Positions 8,688-16,967 of a stretch of DNA of 26,705 nucleotides are shown here, piece by piece. Position 1 is the stretch's first letter. Every line of letters begins with the position of its first letter. Both the position numbers and the translations under genes were made by a program. This DNA is from ZC4RG29 sp036273935 (lineage in GTDB: Bacteria > Bacteroidota > Bacteroidia > Cytophagales > Cyclobacteriaceae), in contig DASUGQ010000553.1 of NCBI GenBank assembly GCA_036273935.1, forward strand, positions 1 to 26,705, written 5' to 3'. A model generated the notes under the pieces. The model did no database searches. It saw nothing but the letters and a program-made list of their open reading frames with translations, and was not told the origin of the DNA.

Positions 8688-11600
8688 ATGAGGGTGAAAA
8701 ATTTTGTAGCAATTATTGTTTTCGTCGCTGCTATCTCATGCAGTCGGGATGATTCGAAAACTCTTTTCTCAAAACTCCCCTCATCCAGAACCGGCGTTAC
8801 TTTCAATAATGTCAATGTCGAGAATGAAAGCTATAACGTTTTTGTTTACGAGTATTTTTATAACGGTGGAGGTGTTGCTTTGGGGGATATCGACAACGAT
8901 GGATTGACTGACATCTATTTTTCGGCAAACCAGGGCCCAAATAAGCTATACCTTAACAAAGGTAACTTCAAGTTTGAAGATATCACTGATAAATCCGGTA
9001 CCTCCGCGAATTGGGGTTGGAAAACAGGTGTGGCAATGGTTGACATTAATGGTGATGGATTTCTGGATATCTATGTGTGCCGTTCCGCGGCAAATGAGAC
9101 ACATCAAAGAAAGAATTCTCTTTTCATCAATAATGGCGATTTAACGTTCTTCGACCAGGCGCAGAAATACGGTGTTGATAGTGACTCCTATTCCACGCAA
9201 GCTTCGTTTCTCGACTACGATCGGGACGGCGATCTTGATATGTTCCTTTTGAATCACGCAGTGTCCCGAATTGTTCGAAACTTCGATATCAGAACTGAAA
9301 GCAAAACTGAAAGGATTCCCTATGTGGGTAATCAGCTATTTGAAAACAGGGAAGGAAAATTTGTGGACGTAAGTGACTCACTGGGTGTCTATGGGCCTGC
9401 TCATAATTTTGGCCTCGGTGTTTGCTATTCTGATCTGAATAACGATGGATGGCTTGATTTTTATACCTCGAATGATTACACCGGCAGCGACAAGCTCCTG
9501 ATGAATCAACAAGGCAAATTTTTCAAGGAGTCTCAGACCAATCTTTTAACACATATCTCGCGATTCTCAATGGGCACAGACATTGCCGATGTGAATAATG
9601 ACGGGCTTACTGACATATATTCCCTTGACATGCTCCCGGATAACAACAAGCGTCAGAAGGAATTGATGTGGGCCGACAATTATGATATCTACAATGAAAT
9701 GGTGCGAAACGGACTTCATCATCAATTCATGAGAAATATGCTGCACCTCAATAACGGCAAAGGATATTTCAGTGAGATTGGACAGCTTGCCGGCGTCTCG
9801 AATACTGACTGGAGTTGGTCTGCACTTTTCGCCGACTACGACAACGACGGTATGCAAGATTTGTTTGTCTCCAACGGTTACAAAAGAGACTATACGAATA
9901 ATGACTTCGCAAAGTACAGAGCTAACCAGTTGGTCGCAAGGAATGCAGGTCAAAAGTCTGACAACTACATGACGATGCTTGAAAAAATGAAGTCGACGAA
10001 GATCCACAACTATCTCTTCAAAAATGAAAATGGATTGATGTTCTCCAATGTTTCAGAAGAATGGGGGATGGGTGAATTGAACCTGTCGAACGGCGCGGCG
10101 TACGGCGATCTTGACAATGATGGCGATCTTGATCTTGTTATTAACAATATGGATGAAAAGGCGGGCATCTATCGGAATAACTCGAATGCGTTGAATCAAA
10201 ACCGATATCTGAAAGTTCACCTGAAAGGCCAGGGTAAAAATACACTTGGTATCGGATCAAAAGTTACGGCTTACGCTAATGGAAATCTTATGATGCGTGA
10301 GCTTTGTCCATATCGCGGATTTCAATCCTCCGTTGAACCAACACTTTCTTTTGGCGTAGGCGACGAGACAATGCTTGATTCGCTGGTGGTCGAGTGGCCC
10401 ACTGGAAGAAGGCAGCGTTTGACGAATGTACATACGAATCAAACCCTGGTTGTTCGGGAAGATGTTAACATTTCTCTCCCTCCGGCAAATGCGGGATCTG
10501 CAGGGGAAATGTTTCGCGAAGAATCATCAGTTGCCTTTACGCATCACGAAAACAATTTTATTGATTTCAAATATCAGCCGCTTTTGACAAGAATGTATTC
10601 TACTCAAGGCCCGGCTGTAGCGACCGGTGACATCAACGGAGACGGTCTGCCGGACTTTTATTTCGGAGGAGCAAAGGATCAGGAGGGTGAAATTCATATT
10701 CAAGACACGAATGGAAAATTCAGAAAAAAGGTTGTCGCCGCTTTTCTTGACGGAAAGGGTTCTGAAGATATCGATGCAATATTTTTTGATGCAGACAATG
10801 ACAATGATTTGGATTTGTATGTGGTTACTGGTGGTTACGAATTTATGGGGAACGATGCACTACTCGAAGACAAGTTTTATATCAACGATGGCATTGGAAA
10901 TTTTACGCAAAGACAGCTTCCATCAATGCGTTCGAGTGGATCATGTGTTGAGCCATCAGACTTTGATCAGGATGGTGATATTGATCTTTTTATCGGGGGG
11001 AGAATCATTCCAGGACGTTATCCCGAGGCCCCGGAGAGCTTTTTGCTAGAGAACAATGGCAACGGTGAGTTTTCAATTGTCACGCAGAAGGTTTGCCCTC
11101 AATTAACAAGTATCGGCATGGTAACAGATGCTGCCTGGGTAGATTTGAACAACGACAAACACGACGACCTGATCGTCGCAGGGGAATGGATGCCAATCAA
11201 AATATTCACCAGTCAGGGCGGGAAGCTTGTAGAGAACACGAATGAATATTTTCGCGTATTAACTAATGGACTTTGGAACACCGTTCTCGTGCATGATTTT
11301 GATCACGACGGTGATGCGGATTTCATCGCTGGAAACAATGGATTAAACAATCAAATCAAACCAACTGAAGCGAGGCCGGCTACTCTCTATTATAATGATT
11401 TTGATGCCAATGATTCGGTCGATCCACTATTGTGCTACTTCGTCCAGGACAAAAGCTATCCCTTTCCGACAAGAGATGAGTTGACCGAGCAATTGCCAGC
11501 CTTCAAGAAGAAATTCCCCAAGTATGCCGACTACGTTACAGCCGGACTTGAGGATATTCTTTCTGTTGAGGCCATTGAAAACTCATCAAAGCTGAATGCT

Positions 11601-12014
11601 TATCACTTTGAGACAACATACTTCCGAAACGATGACGGCGTTTTTACGCCCGTCAAATTGCCAATTGAACTACAGTTTGCTCCGGCCTTTGCGTTCGCTG
11701 TAATGGATATTAACAACGATGGCAAGGACGATTTGATTACAGGTGGTAACTTAACAGGCACGCGCGCGCGAACCGGGCTTTTAAAAGGCAATAATGGGTT
11801 TGTTTTTCTTGGCGATAACAGGGGCAATTTTCAATTTGTCAAACCGTACCGCGCCGGAATAAGTCTTTCCGACGATGTTCGCAAGATCGTGACAATCGGA
11901 GATCGCGTATTTTTTGCCATCAATGATGGTCGTGTCAAATCATTCACCGTCAACCCGACCGATGGACGCTCGACACCGGAACCGTCAATTGTATTAGTGA
12001 AGGGAGGAGAGTAG
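8688..12014 (+). CDS. Large FG-GAP/VCBS-repeat lipoprotein with ASPIC/UnbV domain
   Basis: A secreted lipoprotein of about 1108 residues. The ATG at 8688 gives a clean signal MRVKNF...AAISC; an in-frame ATG at 8676 is also possible, while the GTG at 8625 lies before the terminator hairpin. Thirteen Ca-binding-type loops of the form DxDxDGxxD are visible (for example DIDNDGLTDIYF, DYDRDGDLDMFL, DLDNDGDLDLVI, DFDQDGDIDLFI): seven before and six after an ASPIC/UnbV domain (about nt 10240-10460; GIGSKV, PYRGFQSS, FGVGDE, VVEWPTG). This layout implies two seven-bladed-like propellers. Such CRTAC1-like proteins often accompany SusC/D pairs in soil Bacteroidota; their function is unknown. A glycan- or protein-binding surface role is inference. 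Confidence 0.9.
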   Translation: MRVKNFVAIIVFVAAISCSRDDSKTLFSKLPSSRTGVTFNNVNVENESYNVFVYEYFYNGGGVALGDIDNDGLTDIYFSANQGPNKLYLNKGNFKFEDITDKSGTSANWGWKTGVAMVDINGDGFLDIYVCRSAANETHQRKNSLFINNGDLTFFDQAQKYGVDSDSYSTQASFLDYDRDGDLDMFLLNHAVSRIVRNFDIRTESKTERIPYVGNQLFENREGKFVDVSDSLGVYGPAHNFGLGVCYSDLNNDGWLDFYTSNDYTGSDKLLMNQQGKFFKESQTNLLTHISRFSMGTDIADVNNDGLTDIYSLDMLPDNNKRQKELMWADNYDIYNEMVRNGLHHQFMRNMLHLNNGKGYFSEIGQLAGVSNTDWSWSALFADYDNDGMQDLFVSNGYKRDYTNNDFAKYRANQLVARNAGQKSDNYMTMLEKMKSTKIHNYLFKNENGLMFSNVSEEWGMGELNLSNGAAYGDLDNDGDLDLVINNMDEKAGIYRNNSNALNQNRYLKVHLKGQGKNTLGIGSKVTAYANGNLMMRELCPYRGFQSSVEPTLSFGVGDETMLDSLVVEWPTGRRQRLTNVHTNQTLVVREDVNISLPPANAGSAGEMFREESSVAFTHHENNFIDFKYQPLLTRMYSTQGPAVATGDINGDGLPDFYFGGAKDQEGEIHIQDTNGKFRKKVVAAFLDGKGSEDIDAIFFDADNDNDLDLYVVTGGYEFMGNDALLEDKFYINDGIGNFTQRQLPSMRSSGSCVEPSDFDQDGDIDLFIGGRIIPGRYPEAPESFLLENNGNGEFSIVTQKVCPQLTSIGMVTDAAWVDLNNDKHDDLIVAGEWMPIKIFTSQGGKLVENTNEYFRVLTNGLWNTVLVHDFDHDGDADFIAGNNGLNNQIKPTEARPATLYYNDFDANDSVDPLLCYFVQDKSYPFPTRDELTEQLPAFKKKFPKYADYVTAGLEDILSVEAIENSSKLNAYHFETTYFRNDDGVFTPVKLPIELQFAPAFAFAVMDINNDGKDDLITGGNLTGTRARTGLLKGNNGFVFLGDNRGNFQFVKPYRAGISLSDDVRKIVTIGDRVFFAINDGRVKSFTVNPTDGRSTPEPSIVLVKGGE

Positions 12015-12128
12015 CCTTGAAAAAGTGGGCCAAGCACGAGACTGAAGCGCAATTCAAAATATCGAAACAAAACATAAACGGATTTGCCCAGGAAGTCAAA
12101 TAATTTGTTATTGTTGTCAAAAAAAGAA

Positions 12129-13577
12129 ATGAGATTATCAGTTTTTTGCTTTTTGTCCCTTTTGCTCACCAGTTCAATTTCAGGCGCACAAGATCGTTAT
12201 CAACCCACCTGGTCATCATTAAAGGACTATCAATGCCCCGAGTGGTTTAAAGACGCCAAGTTTGGAATTTTTATTCATTGGGGTGTTTACTCAGTTCCAG
12301 GGTTTAGCAATGAATGGTATCCACGTAACATGTATCTGAAAGACTCCAAAGAGTTTAAATATCATTTAGAGAAGTATGGTTCGCAAAAGACATTTGGTTA
12401 CAAAGATTTTATTGCGATGTTCAAAGCGGAGAAATTTAATGCTGATCAGTGGGTGGAGCTTTTTAAAAAGTCGGGAGCCAAATACATCGTCCCTGTCGCC
12501 GAGCATCATGACGGCTTTGCCATGTATAAAACTGCCCTCTCTAAATGGAATGCATTCGAAATGGGGCCAAAGCGGGACATCATTGGTGAATTGGCCGATG
12601 CGGCCCGAAAGGAAGGACTTGTCTTTGGATTGTCGTCTCATCGAATAGAGCATTGGTGGTTCATGAACGGCGGCAGGAAATTCGACTCTGATGTAAATGA
12701 TCCGGTGTACGCAGATTTCTATGGACCGGCAAGAGAGGAGAATGAAACACCTTCGCCGGAGTACATGAATGATTGGCTTCTACGCAATGCAGAGTTGGTC
12801 GATAAGTATCACCCCCAGCTATTCTGGTTTGATTGGTGGATCGAGCAGCCTGCACTTGACCCTTACAGGAAATCTTTTGCTTCTTACTACTACAACAAAG
12901 GACTTGAGTGGAACAAAGGTGTTGTGATCAATTATAAGAATTCGGCCTTTCCGGATGGAACTGCCGTATACGATATCGAACGCGGCAGCAGTAAAGCAAC
13001 CCGTAAGTATCCATGGCAAACCGATACCTCCATCGGAAAAAAATCGTGGGGTTATATTGAGGGGGAAGACAATAAAAAGCCTAATGATCTTATTGATATG
13101 ATGGTCGATATCGTAAGTAAAAATGGAAACTTACTGTTGAACATTGGTCCCAAGCCTGATGGAACAATTACGGATGAACAGCAAGAAGTTTTGCTTGAAA
13201 TCGGGAAGTGGCTGCAAGTAAATGGAGTGGCTATTTATGGAACAAGGCCATGGAAGATATCTGGTGAAGGTCCGACGGAAAACCTCGACGAGAGTATTAA
13301 GTTCAACGAATACAAATTTGAAGGATATCTATCAAAGGACATTCGATTCACCACCAAGGGTGATTCCCTTTTCGTAATTGTATTGGACATCCCAAAGGAG
13401 CCCATCATCGTCCATTCGTTATCAAGCAATTCGGGTAACGGTAAGATCAAACAGGTAGAGTTGATCGGAAGTGACGAAAAGATCGCGTGGGCACAAAAGG
13501 ACAAAGGTCTGACGATACAGCCTTCTAAAAAGTATCCGACAGAAAGTGCGGTCGCCTACAGGATTCTTTTTCGATAA
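12129..13577 (+). CDS. Secreted GH29 alpha-L-fucosidase
   Basis: Retaining exo-enzyme that removes alpha-L-fucose from glycans, probably in the periplasm. The ATG at 12129 starts a clear signal peptide (MRLSVFCFLSLLL...SGAQ), so I prefer it to an in-frame TTG at 12084. The mature protein shows GH29 motifs: CPEWFKDAKFGIFIHWG at the N-terminus, VPVAEHHDGFAMY, the segment SSHRIEHWWFMNGG, FDSDVNDPVYADFYGPA, then LFWFDWWIEQ with the nucleophile Asp at residue about 235 (codon at 12831), and NGNLLLNIGPKPDG. A C-terminal beta domain of about 130 residues follows. The length (482 residues) is normal for the family. It lies 114 bases after the FG-GAP gene, without a visible terminator between them, and is the only catabolic enzyme of the locus inside the window. 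Confidence 0.95.
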   Translation: MRLSVFCFLSLLLTSSISGAQDRYQPTWSSLKDYQCPEWFKDAKFGIFIHWGVYSVPGFSNEWYPRNMYLKDSKEFKYHLEKYGSQKTFGYKDFIAMFKAEKFNADQWVELFKKSGAKYIVPVAEHHDGFAMYKTALSKWNAFEMGPKRDIIGELADAARKEGLVFGLSSHRIEHWWFMNGGRKFDSDVNDPVYADFYGPAREENETPSPEYMNDWLLRNAELVDKYHPQLFWFDWWIEQPALDPYRKSFASYYYNKGLEWNKGVVINYKNSAFPDGTAVYDIERGSSKATRKYPWQTDTSIGKKSWGYIEGEDNKKPNDLIDMMVDIVSKNGNLLLNIGPKPDGTITDEQQEVLLEIGKWLQVNGVAIYGTRPWKISGEGPTENLDESIKFNEYKFEGYLSKDIRFTTKGDSLFVIVLDIPKEPIIVHSLSSNSGNGKIKQVELIGSDEKIAWAQKDKGLTIQPSKKYPTESAVAYRILFR

Positions 13578-14361
13578 GAATCAGATGCTGGCCAAAATCG
13601 ATTCCACTCCGGACAGATAGGATCTTTCAAGTACGTTGCACCATAGTACTCAGCATAACCAGTTACTCAAATAAATATCGGTTTGTTTACGGATTATGTA
13701 TTTTCACTCACCCCCGATACTAAATGTCTGTAAACGGAAAAGATTTTTAGGTTTGTGTTGGCGAAACAAAAGTTAGCTATACGTCAATGATTTGTTCGCC
13801 TGGAGTTGATGAAATTCCAGCTACGTTATCGCCAGACTTCAACAAAAGAGCATTGTCCTGACATCGGCATATTGATCAGTTTCAAATTGCTGCCTATCCT
13901 TTTTTGGAAAAGGAATCTCCAACTTTCAGTGTAATAATTGGTAGATTTCACTTGCAATCGGGACATTCAAAATATTAAACTCGTCCACCGGGGCGTGCAT
14001 TGAACGGTGATCCATTGATTTGGCCCTTACGCTCGAGCGTGGTGAATCATGTTTGTTCCGGTGGGGTGAAAATCGAGACGATGTTTGCAGCGTCCTCCCA
14101 TGCGTCTCGTTGTTCCCTCACGAGAAGATGAGCGATGCCTCAAGGAGGACAAAGAACGAAGAGCACTTAAAGATTGACGAATGAAGAGATGTTGAAATAG
14201 CTCATCAGTCCCATCATTTTTGTAGAGCCATTTCCACGAATCATCCGCGGTAAAGAACTCGCACATTCCAATGGATCATTCATTTTGTAAGCCCGCACGG
14301 CCTGTTGATTCCGGCCTGTTTTTTTCATGAATGTAAATGACATTTTCAACACCGAGCTGAA
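13578..14361. other. 784-base gene-poor interval
   Basis: No convincing intact gene. A 7-bp hairpin (TCCTTTT 13897-13903, AAAAGGA 13908-13914) is present, weak as a terminator. A 9-bp direct repeat CGGCCTGTT occurs at 13-14 base spacing (14298-14306 and 14312-14320), about 40 bases before the next gene. The minus strand between about 13925 and 14280 has coding-like fragments in several frames, described separately. Confidence 0.6.
13925..14280 (-). pseudogene. Possible decayed minus-strand gene
   Basis: Two protein-like fragments lie in different minus-strand frames. The upstream one (near 14270-14170) includes CEFFTADDSWKWLYKND and TDELFQHLF. The downstream one (near 14040-13926) includes SMDHRSMHAPVDEFNIL and ends SEIYQLLH then a stop. 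Neither has a credible start and stop in one frame, as expected for a frameshifted relic. No family is recognised with confidence, and it may be chance. Confidence 0.2.
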
Positions 14362-16326
14362 ATGGCACGACTTCCTCTACCGTCCTGTGGCAGGTTATGC
14401 GCTCTCCGACGGGTTGCGTGGCATAGGAGCACATATGGTTCCTTTCACACGGCAACGATTACCGCCATTATTTGGATCGCCACACTGTTACCGAAAGCAG
14501 ATGGTTATGCGCAAAAAAATCTTCCACCCGAAATTGTTGGGCAACGCTACCTTGTCGTTTCCGCGGGGAGTCCCCTTAAGATCACTTTCGATGACCTGGA
14601 AGTCATCGATCCGGACGATTCCTATCCCGAAGGATTTACATTGACAGTGCTCGAAGGGGGAAGTGGCATCGTTGACCTTTCAGGAAATGTCGTAGTCCCA
14701 AATGTGAATTTCGGTGGGAATCTGGAAGTTCCTGTGATAGTGAACGATGGCGAGGATGACAGCAATCAATTCAATCTCGTTATTGGCGTCACCAGCGCTA
14801 ACGGTAGCAACGGAGGAGGTAAAGGGAAGGGAAAGGGAAATGAGAATCAGGGTGGAAATGGTGGCAACGGAAATCAGGGCGGAGGTAACGGAAATGGTAA
14901 TCAAGGAGGAGGAAACGGCAACCAGGGGGGAGGTAATGGCACTGAAGGGGGTGGAAATGGGAACCAGGGTGGAGGAAATGGAAACGGCAGTCAAGGAGGA
15001 GGAAATGGAAATCAAGGTGGAGGAAACGGTGGCGAAGGGAGTGGTGGTGGAGCAAGTAATCCTCGTGCCAATATTGCGCCCGTGATTACCGGACAACGCG
15101 ACATCACAACGGCCATGAATGTCTCCATCGATATCGTTCTGAGCATGTTGAAGGTGACCGATCCAGATAATATCTATCCCGACGAATTCGCCCTTACAGC
15201 GTTCGGAGGGTCAAACTATTCATTGGATGGCAACCGACTTACCCCTGCAAAAAACTTTACTGGCACACTTCAGGTGGGGGTACTGGTAAGTGACGGAATC
15301 GCCAAAAGCAATGTCTTTCCGTTGCAGATTGCGGTCAGGGCCGGAAACATTCCACCGCAAATTATCGGGCAAAAGGTCCTGACGACTCCGGAAGATACCG
15401 GCATCACGATTGGCTTTGATGACCTGACAGTATTCGATCCCGACAGTTCATATCCCGAAGGTTTTACACTGCGGCTCGTTGATGGAAATAATTTCGCAGT
15501 GGAGAACAGAACCATTACGCCGGATGAAAATTTTTCCGGTACCCTCACCGTAATGGCAACGGTCAATGATGGACAATTAAGCAGCGTGCCCTACGCGTTG
15601 ATCATCAACGTGCTTCCGTCCAATGACGCTCCCGTAATTCGAAACCTTGAGCAGAATCCTTTGGGTTACTTTGCCAACGCGGGTCCGGCTGTCGTAACAC
15701 AACGCATAGAGGTTATAGATCCCGATGGCGAGAACATCGCGGTCGCGGAAATATCATTTGACATGGAATCGTATTTACCGGGTCATGATATCCTAGCCTA
15801 TGACCCCTCACAGTTTTCAGAACTACCGATCGAATCCGTCTTTGACCTGGAGACGGGCACACTCTTTTTGATTGGCAGTGCCCCTGCCGCCGCCTTTCAG
15901 AAAGCCATTCGTGCGGTGACTTATTCATTTACGAATGAGGATATGGTGGACGTAAACAATGCAACCAAAACGCTGTACTTTTCGGTAAGGGACGGCGACG
16001 TTGACAGCAATACAGAATCGCGCGACATCGACTTCACCGGGCGGATTGACCTGGATGTGCCGCACGTCTTCACTCCTAACGGCGATATGTCAAACGACAC
16101 ATGGTCTGTCACACCGCTCCAGAATTCTGATGATTATTCCGGGGCCGTCACGCGTGTCTACAACATCCGCGGTCAGTTGCTTTATGAAGCCAGCGGCTTT
16201 GAATGGGAATGGGACGGAAAATATCAGGGGCAATACCTGCCGAGTGATACATACTACTATGTGATCTCCCTTAATTCAGGTGTTCGGTTGTCGAACTACA
16301 ATGGCATTGTGACGATTTTGAGGTGA
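14362..16326 (+). CDS. Secreted multidomain protein with cadherin-like repeats and type IX (type B) sorting domain
   Basis: A 654-residue protein exported through Sec and then the type IX system. The N-terminus is unusually long and basic before the hydrophobic core (ATITAIIWIATLL, about residues 31-43) and a likely cut after GYAQ; an in-frame stop lies just upstream and no later start codon is available. Domain 1 (about 53-145) is cadherin/Ig-like. A Gly/Asn/Gln linker spans about 148-232. Domains 2 (about 236-328) and 3 (about 331-422) repeat the same fold with DPD and DGxxxS motifs. Domain 4 (about 425-565) is another cadherin-like unit. The C-terminus (FTPNGDMSNDTW, VYNIRGQLLYE, WDGKYQGQYLPSDTYYYVI, GIVTILR) is a CHU_C/gliding-type CTD. 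Probably a surface or matrix protein; binding partner unknown. Confidence 0.85.
   Translation: MARLPLPSCGRLCALRRVAWHRSTYGSFHTATITAIIWIATLLPKADGYAQKNLPPEIVGQRYLVVSAGSPLKITFDDLEVIDPDDSYPEGFTLTVLEGGSGIVDLSGNVVVPNVNFGGNLEVPVIVNDGEDDSNQFNLVIGVTSANGSNGGGKGKGKGNENQGGNGGNGNQGGGNGNGNQGGGNGNQGGGNGTEGGGNGNQGGGNGNGSQGGGNGNQGGGNGGEGSGGGASNPRANIAPVITGQRDITTAMNVSIDIVLSMLKVTDPDNIYPDEFALTAFGGSNYSLDGNRLTPAKNFTGTLQVGVLVSDGIAKSNVFPLQIAVRAGNIPPQIIGQKVLTTPEDTGITIGFDDLTVFDPDSSYPEGFTLRLVDGNNFAVENRTITPDENFSGTLTVMATVNDGQLSSVPYALIINVLPSNDAPVIRNLEQNPLGYFANAGPAVVTQRIEVIDPDGENIAVAEISFDMESYLPGHDILAYDPSQFSELPIESVFDLETGTLFLIGSAPAAAFQKAIRAVTYSFTNEDMVDVNNATKTLYFSVRDGDVDSNTESRDIDFTGRIDLDVPHVFTPNGDMSNDTWSVTPLQNSDDYSGAVTRVYNIRGQLLYEASGFEWEWDGKYQGQYLPSDTYYYVISLNSGVRLSNYNGIVTILR
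14805..15055 (+). repeat. Gly/Asn/Gln-rich low-complexity coding repeat
   Basis: Degenerate tandem units of about 9-15 bases encode GGGNGNQ-type motifs (GGAGGAAATGGAAATCAAG and variants), with some Lys and Glu at the start (GKGKGKGNENQ). It links cadherin-like domains 1 and 2 of the surrounding gene. Units differ mainly at third codon positions, and such tracts can change length by slippage. Confidence 0.85.
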
Positions 16327-16490
16327 GTGTGACAAAGTCAAAACCCTGGCGGGCAAGAAATTCTCAAACGTGTGGAGTTTCGCTGTGAATGATCTCCCGT
16401 TGATGGGCACGATTTTAATCCTCCTGAAAAGCTTTCTTTTTGACTGGACAATCAAGAAACGCGCGGAGTTTGTTGGAATTGCCATTCACC

Positions 16491-16967
16491 CTAATTGTAG
16501 AACATTCCTAAAATTCCACCGTAAATCAGGTGCGCTAGTAGCGTTGCAAGGGGTGTCCCCTTTCCGTAATTAAGGGCAAGAAAACCTGGAGGTTCCAGTT
16601 GTCGTGTAGGTGTTGGCCCTTGAAGTGGTCTCGCCATTCGTGGGTGAAGATAATTTATGATTTGTATTCCCACCGTTAGAACAAAGGACGCATGAACGAA
16701 TCCGATCGATAGCCCAAACCACCAGGTTTTCAGTTGTGAGCTTTCAAATGCAGCACCGTAAGCGAATGCGAAAATCCATCCCGTGATCAAGTGTATTACA
16801 AAGCCAATCCAGGGAGCTTTGTTTCTGTTTGGCGTAAACATACTCCCCAGGAGAAAGGGAAGATCCATTCTCGTCAGGCCGAGATATTTTGCAGTTGTCA
16901 TGATGGTTGTAAGGATCAGGGTGGCTGCGAAACCCCAAAGCATCAAGTTAGAAACGTTCAGTCCCAT
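16491..16967 (-). CDS. Small four-helix membrane protein, conserved hypothetical
   Basis: A 158-residue integral membrane protein. Hydrophobic segments lie at about residues 8-28, 53-75, 84-106 and 138-157, the last ending in HLIYGGILGMFYN. The layout (a Gly-rich final helix, LPFLLGSMF after helix 1, HP in the loop after helix 3) resembles small uncharacterised YgaP/DUF-type membrane proteins, but I cannot name the family. Its start overlaps the end of the GH15 gene by 20 bases on the same strand, so the two are almost certainly co-transcribed and probably translationally coupled. Function unknown. Confidence 0.75.
   Translation of the reverse strand: MGLNVSNLMLWGFAATLILTTIMTTAKYLGLTRMDLPFLLGSMFTPNRNKAPWIGFVIHLITGWIFAFAYGAAFESSQLKTWWFGLSIGFVHASFVLTVGIQIINYLHPRMARPLQGPTPTRQLEPPGFLALNYGKGTPLATLLAHLIYGGILGMFYN

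Noticed and set aside
12017..12103. 28-codon TTG-started frame between the FG-GAP and GH29 genes
   Set aside because: Too short, rare start codon, no signal or domain; it fits a leader region better than a gene.
13897..13914. Hairpin TCCTTTT/AAAAGGA as terminator of the fucosidase gene
   Set aside because: It lies about 320 bases after the stop, the stem is short and there is no U-tract beyond it.
14327..14644. + strand frame of 105 codons overlapping the start of the T9SS gene
   Set aside because: It runs in another frame through the conserved domain 1 of the T9SS protein, whose reading is clearly the coding one, and shows no recognisable motif.
14680..15096. Long minus-strand frames opposite the Gly/Asn-rich tract
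   Set aside because: They are the antisense of a low-complexity repeat (Ser/Thr/Leu-rich or His/Leu-rich), an artefact of the repeat's lack of stop codons.
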